Positions 1-8,200 of a DNA stretch of 64,000 nt are shown here, piece after piece; the stretch's first letter is position 1; every line of letters begins with the position of its first letter. This DNA comes from Gp1-AA122 sp036378535 (GTDB lineage Bacteria; Acidobacteriota; Terriglobia; Terriglobales; Acidobacteriaceae), in assembly GCA_036378535.1 (NCBI GenBank), contig DASUWH010000016.1:62001-126000 (forward strand), given 5' to 3'. The notes under the pieces are model-generated. The model did not search any database. It was given only the letters and a program-made list of their open reading frames with translations, and was not told the DNA's origin. A program made the position numbers and the translations under genes.

Positions 1-377
1 TCATGGCCGATTCCGAAGCGATCAAGCGCGCTTTGGCCAACCTGGTAGACAATGCCGCCGAAGCCGTACAGGACTCCCTGGTGCGCGAAATTCAAATTTC
101 GACCTCACTCCTGGGCAGCCGCGACATGGTGGAAATCGTCGTCGCCGATAGTGGCCACGGAGTCACGTCGGAGCTGAAAGAAAAGTTATTTCTGCCCTAC
201 TTCTCGACCAAGAAGCGCGGTACCGGCCTTGGACTGGCTATCGTCAGCCGCATTGTCGAGGACCACCACGGCTCCATCCGAGTTGAGGAGAACCAACCCG
301 TGGGCGCCAAGTTTATAGTCGAACTACCTGTCGCGCCCGAACCGGTATCGACCCAGGCCACCCCTCAACATGCATAG
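1..377 (+). CDS. Sensor histidine kinase, C-terminal ATPase domain (5' end outside window)
   Basis: This is the last part of a sensor histidine kinase; the reading frame is open to the left edge, so the sensor and histidine-box regions lie outside. The visible 124 residues are a HATPase_c domain: an N-box (RALANLVDNAAEAV, about residues 9-22), a G1 box (VADSGHG) and a lid/G2 segment (YFSTKKRGTGLGLAIV). This form is typical of NtrB/NtrY-like kinases. The stop overlaps the start of the NtrX-like regulator by 8 bases, so the two are translationally coupled and are probably a cognate pair. NtrY is the most likely identity, but the sensor part that would decide it is missing. Confidence 0.9.
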   Translation, partial: MADSEAIKRALANLVDNAAEAVQDSLVREIQISTSLLGSRDMVEIVVADSGHGVTSELKEKLFLPYFSTKKRGTGLGLAIVSRIVEDHHGSIRVEENQPVGAKFIVELPVAPEPVSTQATPQHA

Positions 378-1725
378 CGTTCTGATCGTGGACGACGAAT
401 CCGGCATTCGGGAATCCCTTAAAGGCGTGCTGGAGGACGAGGGCTACAAGGTCTCGGAAGCCGGCAGCGGCGAAGCTTGCCTCGATCTCTTGCGCAAACA
501 CAACTTCGACGCCATTTTCCTCGATGTGTGGCTACCCGGAATGGACGGTTTGGACACTTTGCAAAGGATCAAAGATGCGGACCAATCCGCCGAAGTGATC
601 ATGATTTCGGGTCACGGCACCATCGAAACTGCCGTGCGCGCCACCAAGCTGGGGGCCTTCGACTTTCTCGAGAAGCCGCTGTCTCTGGAAAAGACGCTGA
701 TCTTGCTGAAAAATGCTATCGACGCCCGGCGGCTGCGCCGCGAAAACGTCGACCTCAAGCGACAACTGCAGACCAAGAGCGTCATTGTGGGTGACAGCAT
801 TCCCATGAAAGCTCTGCGCCAGCAGATCATCATCATGGCACCCACCAACGGCCGCGTACTGATTTATGGCGAGTCGGGCTCCGGCAAGGAACTCGTAGCC
901 CATGCTATTCACGCACAGAGCCTGCGCAAGGACGCCCTTTTCGTGGAACTGAATTGCGCCGCCATCCCAGAAGACCTGATCGAAAGCGAGCTGTTCGGAC
1001 ATGTTCGCGGCTCCTTCCCCGCCGCCGCTACCGATAAAGAGGGGAAATTTCAAAAAGCTCATGGCGGGACTCTTTTCCTGGATGAAGTCGGCGACATGAG
1101 CCTCAAGACACAATCCAAGGTCCTGCGTACCCTCGATGAGCAGCGCTTCGCGCCGGTTGGGGGTGATGAGACCATCACCGTGGACGCGCGCGTCATCGCC
1201 TCCACGAACAAGGACCTGGAAGAAGAAATCTCAAAGGGGAATTTTCGCGAAGACCTGTTTTACCGGCTTAATGTCATTCCGTTTTACGTGCCGCCCCTGC
1301 GTGAGCGTACGGAAGACATCCCGCAGCTTACGCGTCATTTTTTGAAAGAGTTTTCTTCGGCTTACGGACGCCGGGCCCGCGAGATTACTGACGACGCTAT
1401 CGATGCTCTTATCGGTTATTCCTGGCCGGGCAATGTGCGCGAGTTACGAAACGTGATCGAGAGAATTGTGATCATGAATCCAACTACCGCCAAACTGGAC
1501 CGAAAACATCTGCCCCCGCTCATTTATCGCGACGGCGGCCGCCGTACGGGTTCGACCGAATTCGCCAGCCTTCATCAGGCCCGCGCCGCCTATGAGCGCG
1601 ACTACATACTGAAGAAATTAGACGAGAATCACGGCAATGTCAGCCGCACGGCAGAGGTTCTGGGCCTCGAGCGCAGCCACCTCTATCGGAAAATGAAGAC
1701 TCTGGGAATTGCAGCGAAGGAGTAG
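370..1725 (+). CDS. NtrC/NtrX-family response regulator with altered GAFTGA loop
   Basis: A 451-residue bacterial enhancer-binding-protein architecture. The receiver domain (1-120) has the acidic pair D8/D9, phospho-acceptor D52 and K102. The AAA+ domain (about 138-370) has Walker A GESGSGKE (167-174) and Walker B TLFLDEV (234-240). A Fis-type helix-turn-helix ends the protein (NVSRTAEVLGLERSHLYRKM). The sigma-54 contact loop, normally GAFTGA, reads GSFPAA (214-219). Family knowledge says members lacking GAFTGA often do not activate sigma-54 promoters and instead work as sigma-70-type regulators, as reported for NtrX-like proteins. It is coupled to the kinase upstream. The receiver/AAA/Fis assignment is certain; the target genes are unknown. 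Confidence 0.93.
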   Translation: MHSVLIVDDESGIRESLKGVLEDEGYKVSEAGSGEACLDLLRKHNFDAIFLDVWLPGMDGLDTLQRIKDADQSAEVIMISGHGTIETAVRATKLGAFDFLEKPLSLEKTLILLKNAIDARRLRRENVDLKRQLQTKSVIVGDSIPMKALRQQIIIMAPTNGRVLIYGESGSGKELVAHAIHAQSLRKDALFVELNCAAIPEDLIESELFGHVRGSFPAAATDKEGKFQKAHGGTLFLDEVGDMSLKTQSKVLRTLDEQRFAPVGGDETITVDARVIASTNKDLEEEISKGNFREDLFYRLNVIPFYVPPLRERTEDIPQLTRHFLKEFSSAYGRRAREITDDAIDALIGYSWPGNVRELRNVIERIVIMNPTTAKLDRKHLPPLIYRDGGRRTGSTEFASLHQARAAYERDYILKKLDENHGNVSRTAEVLGLERSHLYRKMKTLGIAAKE

Positions 1726-1800
1726 CGAAGTTTGGTTAACGGCTTCCGGTTAGTTGCTTTAACTATTGACTAATCACTAATCACTCAACGTTTAACCATA
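1726..1800. other. Convergent intergenic spacer with short repeats
   Basis: This short AT-richer gap separates two converging genes. It holds an imperfect inverted repeat (GGTTAAC near 1734 and GTTTAACC near 1790) and a repeated CTAATCA unit near 1770. It may form a bidirectional transcript end, but there is no clear T-tract terminator. Confidence 0.3.
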
Positions 1801-2231
1801 TGTATCTCTGTCCCGCCATTGTGAAAAGCAACTTCATCCATGAGCTGATTAATCAGAAAGATCCCGCGCCCGTGACTCGAATAGAGATTTTCGCCATGGC
1901 AACAATTAGGGATCGCTGCTGGGTCAAACCCAGGTCCGGGGTCACGAACCACAATCAGCATTCCCCGTTCCTCATCGCAGGCCACGATACATTCGACGGT
2001 TTTGCTGGGGTCTTCCTTGGCTCCGTGTACAACCGCGTTGGCCAGAGCTTCGGTTAAGGCGAGTTCGATGTCATGTTCCTTGCCAGCGGCACACTGCATA
2101 CTGCGAACAACTTCCATGACGTTTTGTACGACGGGATCGACCGCCTTGCGCTCGGCAGCCAAAGCAATTTTCAGTTTCATGATTAGTTTGTCAGATTCGA
2201 AATTACAGGTTGTCGGCGGTTGAGATGCCAT
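1785..2231 (-). CDS. RsbW-like anti-sigma factor / serine-protein kinase ATPase
   Basis: A 148-residue HATPase_c_2 protein. The GHKL signature is clear: N-box ELALTEALANAVVHG, G1 VRDPGPGFDP and G2 HGRGIFLINQLMDEV. In RsbW/SpoIIAB proteins this fold binds ATP, phosphorylates a STAS-domain antagonist and sequesters a sigma factor. No STAS partner lies beside it; the nearest is at 11.0-11.4 kb. The start at 2231 is used, and an internal ATG at 2180 would give a shorter protein that still holds the domain. It converges on the NtrX-like gene. The domain call is firm; the partner sigma factor cannot be told from the window. Confidence 0.85.
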   Translation of the reverse strand: MASQPPTTCNFESDKLIMKLKIALAAERKAVDPVVQNVMEVVRSMQCAAGKEHDIELALTEALANAVVHGAKEDPSKTVECIVACDEERGMLIVVRDPGPGFDPAAIPNCCHGENLYSSHGRGIFLINQLMDEVAFHNGGTEIHMVKR

Positions 2232-2324
2232 GTTCGCTCGGCCTCGGAGAAATCATTTCCTATGTACCTGAATTGTATCGGCACCAGCCTCGGAGATCAA
2301 ACTGTTGTTGAAAGCGATGCCGAC

Positions 2325-3260
2325 CTATGTGTCCCGCGGTCCCACCAGGTTTTCCAACTGGCGCCGCCAATCCAACTCTTCCACAAAATTACGCGAGTTG
2401 CGCCAGCCTGGCTGCACTTTAACAAATAGTTCCAGATAGACTTTCGTCCCGACCATCTTCTCGATAGCGAGGCGGGCCGCAATGCCGATTTTCTTCAGCA
2501 TGCTCCCCCCTCTGCCCACCAGAATTCCCTTCTGACTGTCGCGATCGCAGTAGATGGCGGCTCCGATGCGCGTCAATTTCTCACCCTCTTCAAAGCGCTC
2601 CACGATAACGGTCGTGAAATAGGGAATCTCTTCTCGCGTCGCCGCTAGAATCTGCTCCCTAATGATCTCCCCCACCATAAACCGGACCGGCTGGTCGGTG
2701 ACCTGGTCGGTAGCGAAATACTCAGGCCCTTCCGGTAAGTTCTTCATGATGCTTTTCAGTAAAACGTCGAGTCCGCTGCGCTTAAGCGCGGAGATCGGAA
2801 TAACTTCGCGAAAATCGTGTAATTTACTCCATCTGTCGATCAGGGGGAGTAATTTGCTCTTATCCAGTCGGTCAATCTTGTTCAGCAGCAGAAAGATCGG
2901 CGTGCTGGATTGCTTGGCGAGATCCAGCACAAACTGATCTCCCACACCAGATTTCCCGGTAACATCCACAATCAGCAGGATCAGATCACAGCCTTCGAGC
3001 GCCTCTCTGACCTCCACCATCATCTTGCGCCCCAAAGCGCTATCCGGCTTGTGAACGCCAGGCGTATCGATGAGGATGGCTTGCCCACCCACCTTGCCCT
3101 TTTCTGCGGAAACATGGAGGATGCCCTGAATGCGATTGCGCGTCGTCTGCGGCTTAGGGCTGACGATAGCGAGTTTCTCGCCCGCCAGCGCGTTCAGCAG
3201 CGTAGACTTACCCGCGTTCGGGCGGCCAAGGATACACACGAAACCGGAATGAAAGGACAT
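2325..3260 (-). CDS. era: GTPase Era
   Basis: Era is an essential GTPase that binds 16S rRNA during assembly of the 30S subunit. The 311-residue protein has G1 GRPNAGKST near the N-terminus, a Q(T)T-type switch I, G3 DTPGVH, G4 NKID and a C-terminal KH domain with the segment GILVGRGGSMLKKIG. The length matches the family. It is the last gene of the minus-strand phoH-ybeY-corC-era group, a conserved RNA-processing neighbourhood. The gap to the corC-like gene upstream is about 80 bases and carries AGTGGCTA-type repeats. Confidence 0.97.
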   Translation of the reverse strand: MSFHSGFVCILGRPNAGKSTLLNALAGEKLAIVSPKPQTTRNRIQGILHVSAEKGKVGGQAILIDTPGVHKPDSALGRKMMVEVREALEGCDLILLIVDVTGKSGVGDQFVLDLAKQSSTPIFLLLNKIDRLDKSKLLPLIDRWSKLHDFREVIPISALKRSGLDVLLKSIMKNLPEGPEYFATDQVTDQPVRFMVGEIIREQILAATREEIPYFTTVIVERFEEGEKLTRIGAAIYCDRDSQKGILVGRGGSMLKKIGIAARLAIEKMVGTKVYLELFVKVQPGWRNSRNFVEELDWRRQLENLVGPRDT

Positions 3261-3339
3261 AAGTGGCTGGTTAATAGTGAATAGTGGCTAGTAGGTAGTG
3301 GCTATCTCATAATGAAGCAAACGAGTAACCCCGCGCCCA
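3261..3339. repeat. Short tandem-like TAGTGG repeats between corC and era
   Basis: Between the corC-like stop and the era start lies a run of imperfect repeats of the type AATAGTG and TAGTGGCTA (about 3270-3305). The same style of short, degenerate, stop-codon-rich repeat recurs at several gene borders in this window. No function can be assigned. Confidence 0.45.
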
Positions 3340-4602
3340 CTAAATCAACTTCATCTGTCTCGGAGCCATGCTGATTCGGACCCTCTGCACCCGACGCTCG
3401 GTTGATTCGAGCACTTCGTAGCGCAGGCCGTCCTCTTCGATCACCTCTCCTGGAAGTGGAATCCGGCCCGCCAACTCGCTAACCAATCCGGCGACGGTCG
3501 CTGCCTCTTTGCCCTCGGGGCGGATACCAAATAACTCGTCGAGGCGATCCACGTCCATGCTGCCGGGAACAATATAGGAATTTTCATTTTCGCGGACTAC
3601 ATCGGCCTTTTCGTGCTCGTCCCGAATTTCGCCTACGATTTCCTCGACCAGATCCTCGATCGTAACCAGGCCCGCCGTACCTCCATATTCATCGACCACC
3701 AGAGCCATTTTGATGTTTTGCTTCTGCATCTCTCGGAGCAGATCGCTGCCCAACTTGCTTTCGGGTACGAAGTAGACGTCGCGGCGCATGAGGGAATCCA
3801 CGGTACGTACGCGAGCTTCGCTATCGGATATTTGCAGAACATCCTGCGCGAAAACAATTCCTTTGATGTGATCGATATTGGCTTCGTAGACGGGAACCCG
3901 AGAGAACGGTTTGCTGCGCAGCAGTTCGACGAACTGCTCGACCGTAGTTCCGGTCGGAACCGCAACCATTTCTGGCCGCGGCTTCATGGCTTCGCGAACC
4001 GTTTTCCCCCCAAACTCGACGACCGACTGAATCAAGTCGCGATCTCCCTCATCCAGAATGCCCTCCTCCTGCCCGGCCTCGATGAGAGCGTCCACCGCTT
4101 CCGCTGGACTCTCAGGATGTTCGTCGGTATGTTCCCGCGTGAGCGCTGCCACGGATTGGCAGAAGCCCAATACCAGCGTAATGGGCAGCACCAGGTAGAT
4201 AAGAAGGCGCAGCAGCAGCGTGTACCTGGTAAGCCAAAGACCCTTCGTACGCGCAAAAAATACAAATGGAAGTAATCGGTTGAACACGATGACAATGATG
4301 ATCAGAGCGCCGGCCGCCTGCAGGATTTCGTAGCTGCTCCAGGCGCGATCACGAAATACGCTGAAGCCGACTACCATGGCAATGGCCGCCATCGTCAATT
4401 GCGCCAGGATCGCCATGGAAACCGATGCCCTCTGCCGGCTTACTCCCAGGCGCGGCTCAACCGCATGCTCGAAAACGTCGATGTTGTCCTGAAATTCGCG
4501 GGAAAGAAATTTGCCGATCTCTCCATACACGCGGTCCACATAAGAAACGAGGGTCAGCAACCCCAAAAGCAGGACAATTGCGATCGCGACCCCGTAACTC
4601 AT
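3340..4602 (-). CDS. CNNM/CorC-type CBS-domain membrane protein (HlyC/CorC family)
   Basis: This 420-residue protein has an N-terminal membrane part with about four hydrophobic segments (near 4-22, 62-84, 92-115 and 125-150). A CBS-domain pair follows at about 200-330 (MKPRPEMVAVP, FAQDVLQI, LVVDEYGGTAGLVTIEDLVEEIVGEI), then a CorC_HlyC domain at the C-terminus (about 345-420). Family members are linked to Mg/Co efflux or magnesium homeostasis; the old haemolysin name is misleading. Its start codon overlaps the ybeY stop in a TAATG, so the two are coupled. Its place next to ybeY and era is conserved in many bacteria. Confidence 0.9.
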   Translation of the reverse strand: MSYGVAIAIVLLLGLLTLVSYVDRVYGEIGKFLSREFQDNIDVFEHAVEPRLGVSRQRASVSMAILAQLTMAAIAMVVGFSVFRDRAWSSYEILQAAGALIIIVIVFNRLLPFVFFARTKGLWLTRYTLLLRLLIYLVLPITLVLGFCQSVAALTREHTDEHPESPAEAVDALIEAGQEEGILDEGDRDLIQSVVEFGGKTVREAMKPRPEMVAVPTGTTVEQFVELLRSKPFSRVPVYEANIDHIKGIVFAQDVLQISDSEARVRTVDSLMRRDVYFVPESKLGSDLLREMQKQNIKMALVVDEYGGTAGLVTIEDLVEEIVGEIRDEHEKADVVRENENSYIVPGSMDVDRLDELFGIRPEGKEAATVAGLVSELAGRIPLPGEVIEEDGLRYEVLESTERRVQRVRISMAPRQMKLI

Positions 4603-5069
4603 TACTGTCTTCCCCGCGCTCGGCTCGATCTTTTATTCAAGTTTTGTCTTTCAATCAAGCCGACTGGCAATTTAAGCCGCCGCCGTAGCCGTGCCTCCTT
4701 GCCAGCCATGGCTCCGTGGTCGCGCTCATGGTCGTATCCGGCCAAATGCAGCAGACCGTGCAGGATCAGAATTTTTATCTCTTCCCCGGCTGAGTGTCCT
4801 AATTCTCTTCCGTTTACAGCGGCGATCTGCGAGGAAATCGCGATGTCGCCCGCCCACGTTTTCGCCATGCTGGAATCAGCAGGAAAAGATAATACGTCAG
4901 TTGCAGCATCCTTACCGCGAAAGCGACGGTTCAGCGATTGTATTTCCAGGTTGCCTGTGATCAGCACATTAACCTCGCCATGCACACCGGAGGCAGCCGC
5001 GGCCCTGGCGGTGAAACGGCTCAACGCAGCTTTGGTCAACCCTGGCACGCTCTTTTTCAGGATGATCAC
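4602..5069 (-). CDS. ybeY: Endoribonuclease YbeY
   Basis: YbeY is a zinc-dependent single-strand endoribonuclease acting in 16S rRNA maturation and ribosome quality control. The signature HGLLHLAGYDHERDH supplies the three zinc-binding histidines. I place the start at a GTG at 5069 (protein begins MIILKKSVPG, 155 residues). The frame is open further upstream, but that part overlaps phoH, is arginine/serine-rich and is unlike the family, and a purine-rich GGAAGGCCGGAAA precedes the GTG. It sits between phoH and the corC-like gene, with a TAATG overlap downstream. Confidence 0.93.
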   Translation of the reverse strand: MIILKKSVPGLTKAALSRFTARAAAASGVHGEVNVLITGNLEIQSLNRRFRGKDAATDVLSFPADSSMAKTWAGDIAISSQIAAVNGRELGHSAGEEIKILILHGLLHLAGYDHERDHGAMAGKEARLRRRLKLPVGLIERQNLNKRSSRARGRQ

Positions 5070-5148
5070 TTTCCGGCCTTCCGAGTTATTCCTAAAGCAA
5101 AACAGGAGGGCCCAAATCCAGGCGCCCTCCTGAGGAATCTGTTGTTTT

Positions 5149-6216
5149 CTATTCTGCGAGCCGATTCTCCGGAGCCGCGTCCCGGCCCGTTTCTGGCACG
5201 GCGTTGTCCACTCCGTTCGTCTTCCCGTTCGCCTTGCTCTCCGGCAAGAGTGGTATCTGCTCTTGCGCAAGTTTCTCCTTGTGTTCGTCGTAAGCCTGAA
5301 TGATGCGTTGCACCAGGTGATGGCGCACGACGTCGCCCTGATCGAAGTAGACGAACGAGAGCCCTTCCACATTTTTCAGAATGTCGATGGCTTCCAGCAA
5401 TCCACTGCGCCGGGCACTGGGCAAATCAATCTGCGTGACATCGCCGGTGATCACCGCCTTGGAATTGAAACCAAGCCGCGTCACGAACATCTTCATCTGC
5501 TCGGATGTCGTATTCTGCGCTTCGTCGAGAATCACGAAGGAATCGTTGAGAGTGCGGCCGCGCATAAAAGCGATGGGCGCAATCTCGATCACGTTCTTCT
5601 CCAGATAGCGGTCCACCTTCTCCGGATCCAGCATGTCGTAAAGCGCGTCGTACAAGGGCCGGAGATAGGGGTCGATTTTCTCCTGCAACGTTCCCGGAAG
5701 AAATCCGAGGCGTTCGCCGGCTTCCACCGCCGGCCGAGCCAGAATGATGCGATTCACGCGTTTGGCAAGCAAGGCCGAGATGGCCATGGCCACAGCCAGA
5801 TAGGTTTTGCCGGTACCGGCAGGGCCGATCCCGAAGACCATGTCGTGCTTCTCGATGGCTTCCAGGTATCGCCGCTGATTCAAGCTCTTGGGCTGGACCG
5901 TCCTGCGCCCCCCGAACGAACGTTGCTTACCGGCTTCCGCCAGACCACGCAGGCTGACACTGGGGTCTGAAACCAGCACTCGCAACATGCTGTTCAGGTC
6001 CCCATTATTGAAAGTGAAGCCGGTACGCTGCAGGTGTTCGTAGTCGCTGAAGAGCTGTTCAGCGCGCGCAACGTCCCGCGCCGCGCCCTCCAGCTCGATA
6101 GAATCGGATCTTAGGTCGATGGTGATGTTCAGGCCGTCTTCCAGCACATGCAAGTTTTCGTCGCGCGTGCCGAACAGGGTCTCCACGTTCGGACTGATAT
6201 CGATATTCTTCTTCAT
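5149..6216 (-). CDS. PhoH-family ATPase (YbeZ type)
   Basis: A 355-residue PhoH/YbeZ protein, first gene of the phoH-ybeY-corC-era group. The N-terminal 110 residues form the small KH-like region of this family. The ATPase domain has Walker A GIGPAGTGKTYLAVA and a Walker B region with FVILDEAQNTT. The C-terminal 35 residues are low in conservation and charged. YbeZ cooperates with YbeY and is a predicted RNA helicase/NTPase; the biochemistry is known only in part. The 79-base gap to ybeY has no terminator that I can see. Confidence 0.94.
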   Translation of the reverse strand: MKKNIDISPNVETLFGTRDENLHVLEDGLNITIDLRSDSIELEGAARDVARAEQLFSDYEHLQRTGFTFNNGDLNSMLRVLVSDPSVSLRGLAEAGKQRSFGGRRTVQPKSLNQRRYLEAIEKHDMVFGIGPAGTGKTYLAVAMAISALLAKRVNRIILARPAVEAGERLGFLPGTLQEKIDPYLRPLYDALYDMLDPEKVDRYLEKNVIEIAPIAFMRGRTLNDSFVILDEAQNTTSEQMKMFVTRLGFNSKAVITGDVTQIDLPSARRSGLLEAIDILKNVEGLSFVYFDQGDVVRHHLVQRIIQAYDEHKEKLAQEQIPLLPESKANGKTNGVDNAVPETGRDAAPENRLAE

Positions 6217-6670
6217 TCAGTTCTGCTGGCGCTCATCCTCCTGCGCGCTCTCTGCGCTTCGTACATCCAAGCGCGTCCAGTGCTTAGATGTGGTTACTGC
6301 CCGGCGAGCACATTCGCGAGTCGCATTTCCTCTGTTCAGGATTGTTCTGCTTGAAGTTTGAGCCGATGCGGTGCTCGCTGCCGACGTGCACGCAACTACC
6401 ATGTGAGCTTAGGGTACCCCTCTGCCGTAGGAGAGTCAATGCTCCCGTGCCAGCCCACAAGTACTAGATGAGCACGCGAGTTTGCGAGGATGAACATTAT
6501 TTTGTTGCACTTAGGGGACAGGCTCTCAGGTTTCAAACCCCGGTCCCTGGCGTGCTAGGTCCCAAGTCTCAGGCTTCAAATTCAGGCATTAAACAACGGT
6601 TGCTCACGGCGGACTGAGAGCTCGTAAAACGAGCGGATTGCATCAACTATCAGACCCTCGAAATCGACCC
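6217..6670. other. Intergenic region upstream of the phoH cluster
   Basis: This 454-base gap lies between the phoH start and the end of the DUF1634 gene, both on the minus strand, so it should hold the phoH promoter. I see no convincing protein. A small perfect hairpin (GCTCGT-AAA-ACGAGC, 6620-6634) sits just past the DUF1634 stop but lacks a T-tract. Near 6525-6600 there are degenerate repeats of CAGGYTTCAAA type. Confidence 0.4.
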
Positions 6671-7066
6671 CTACTGCAGCCCCATCAAGCCCAGTGTCAC
6701 CGTAAGCAGCATGACCAGCATCACGATCGAAGTAATCACCACGAACTTGTAATCCCGGTCGGCAGCAAATGCCGCAATGGAAACGATCACCCGGGCGATT
6801 GGGGTCAGAATCAACAGGACCGTGGCCAGCAGCATGAGGGAAATGGGGTCACCGGCCGCGAGTCCGTGAAGCACATTCGACCATTGGGAGTGGGTCTTGA
6901 CCCACTGCGCCGTGAGCGGGACGAACCTGGGATGCAACAAGGCCAGCACAATCCCAGCGGCAAACAGCAGGTTGCTGAGAATCATGCCGCCAATCAATAA
7001 ACGGTAGACGTCGGCGTAAACGTTCGCCTCATTTTGTGTTGCTCCGTCGAGTTGCTCTGGTTGCAT
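6671..7066 (-). CDS. DUF1634 membrane protein
   Basis: A 131-residue protein with three predicted membrane helices (about 22-45, 72-95 and 105-128) and a polar N-terminus. Size, topology and position directly behind a TauE/SafE gene match DUF1634, a family almost always paired with such exporters and thought to be an accessory subunit. It starts 11 bases after the TauE/SafE stop, so the two are an operon. The molecular role is unproven. Confidence 0.85.
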   Translation of the reverse strand: MQPEQLDGATQNEANVYADVYRLLIGGMILSNLLFAAGIVLALLHPRFVPLTAQWVKTHSQWSNVLHGLAAGDPISLMLLATVLLILTPIARVIVSIAAFAADRDYKFVVITSIVMLVMLLTVTLGLMGLQ

Positions 7067-7077
7067 AACTGGCTCTC

Positions 7078-7977
7078 CTAAGCTCCAAAAGCGGGCAGAT
7101 GGATTCCGTACCCAAGTTGCAGCGCTTTTGCGAACATCTCATATGCGAGATAAAGCATGAGTGCGCTGAAAATCCATTTAAGGACCGCGCTATGCAGCCG
7201 ATTCATGACCGTGGTCCCAATCGTCGCTCCGAGGGTTGTACCCAGGGCGACCGGCGCAACCACCGCGAAATGAATGAGGCCATGCAGAAAGAAGAGAATC
7301 GAACTGACCGCAGCCGTCACCCCAATCATCAACTTGCTCGTACCCACCGCGACTTTCATGGGCACATTCATATAGCGGTTCATGGCGGATACTTTCAGAA
7401 CGCCGCCCCCCACGCCCAGCAGTCCTGAAGTGATCCCTGCGAGATAAGCAACGCTTATCCCGATGGACGTGCCGCAGACGACGTAATCCACCTGCTTGTT
7501 GGCGGCCTGATCGAAGTAGCTGCCGCGCAGGTCCAGATACCGGGCAATTCGATCAGGTTTCGCGCGCGCGAATTCTCCGGTAGCGATGCGCTGGTCATCC
7601 AGATTGCGCGTGGTATATGCGGCATAAGCCATATACGCGAGCATGAGCGCGAAGACCAGAGACATGACCCATTCATGCAGAAACAGCGCCAATACGCTGC
7701 CTGAGAGTGCCCCCGTGGTGGTAAAGATTTCAAGGAACATAGCCAGATGAAGGTTCGTGATGCGCTGGTCAACGTAGGACGAACCACCCGCATTGGAGGT
7801 CGCAATCACCGACACAATACTGGCGGCCACGGCAATTTTCAGCGGCAGGTGAAAGCCCAGCACCAGGGCTGGAACGATAAAGATTCCCCCGCCCACGCCT
7901 AACAATGCCCCGAAAAAACCCGCCACAAAGGCAGCGCCTAAAAGCCAAAGAACGAAACCTAAGGAATAGATCATCAT
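7078..7977 (-). CDS. TauE/SafE-family anion exporter
   Basis: This 299-residue integral membrane protein carries the duplicated glycine-rich motifs of the family: FGALLGVGGGIFIVPALVLG near the N-terminus and SGLLGVGGGVLKVSAMNRYM in the second half, with about eight hydrophobic segments. Characterised members move sulfite, sulfoacetate or other small organosulfur anions across the inner membrane. The substrate here cannot be read from sequence. It is the first gene of a pair with DUF1634. Confidence 0.9.
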   Translation of the reverse strand: MMIYSLGFVLWLLGAAFVAGFFGALLGVGGGIFIVPALVLGFHLPLKIAVAASIVSVIATSNAGGSSYVDQRITNLHLAMFLEIFTTTGALSGSVLALFLHEWVMSLVFALMLAYMAYAAYTTRNLDDQRIATGEFARAKPDRIARYLDLRGSYFDQAANKQVDYVVCGTSIGISVAYLAGITSGLLGVGGGVLKVSAMNRYMNVPMKVAVGTSKLMIGVTAAVSSILFFLHGLIHFAVVAPVALGTTLGATIGTTVMNRLHSAVLKWIFSALMLYLAYEMFAKALQLGYGIHLPAFGA

Positions 7978-8200
7978 TGTTTCTTGCCGGCCGATTCGAT
8001 TCTAACCTCTCCGCTCGCTAACCAAAGCAGCACTGGCCCGGTCTCACCAACGCCGCAACTCGGTCGAACCCGGCGGCTGTTCATTCATGTTCCGAGCCGT
8101 GCCCGGCATCTGCACTCGAACTTAGCCGATGAATGGATTTCACCCCTGGCAAGGCGATCTGCTACTCTGCCTGTTCTCGTGAAAAGAGGAACAACCAACG

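Noticed and set aside
4602..5372. Long 256-codon form of YbeY
   Set aside because: The first 101 codons overlap phoH and are Arg/Ser-rich, unlike the family; a GTG at 5069 gives a normal-size protein.
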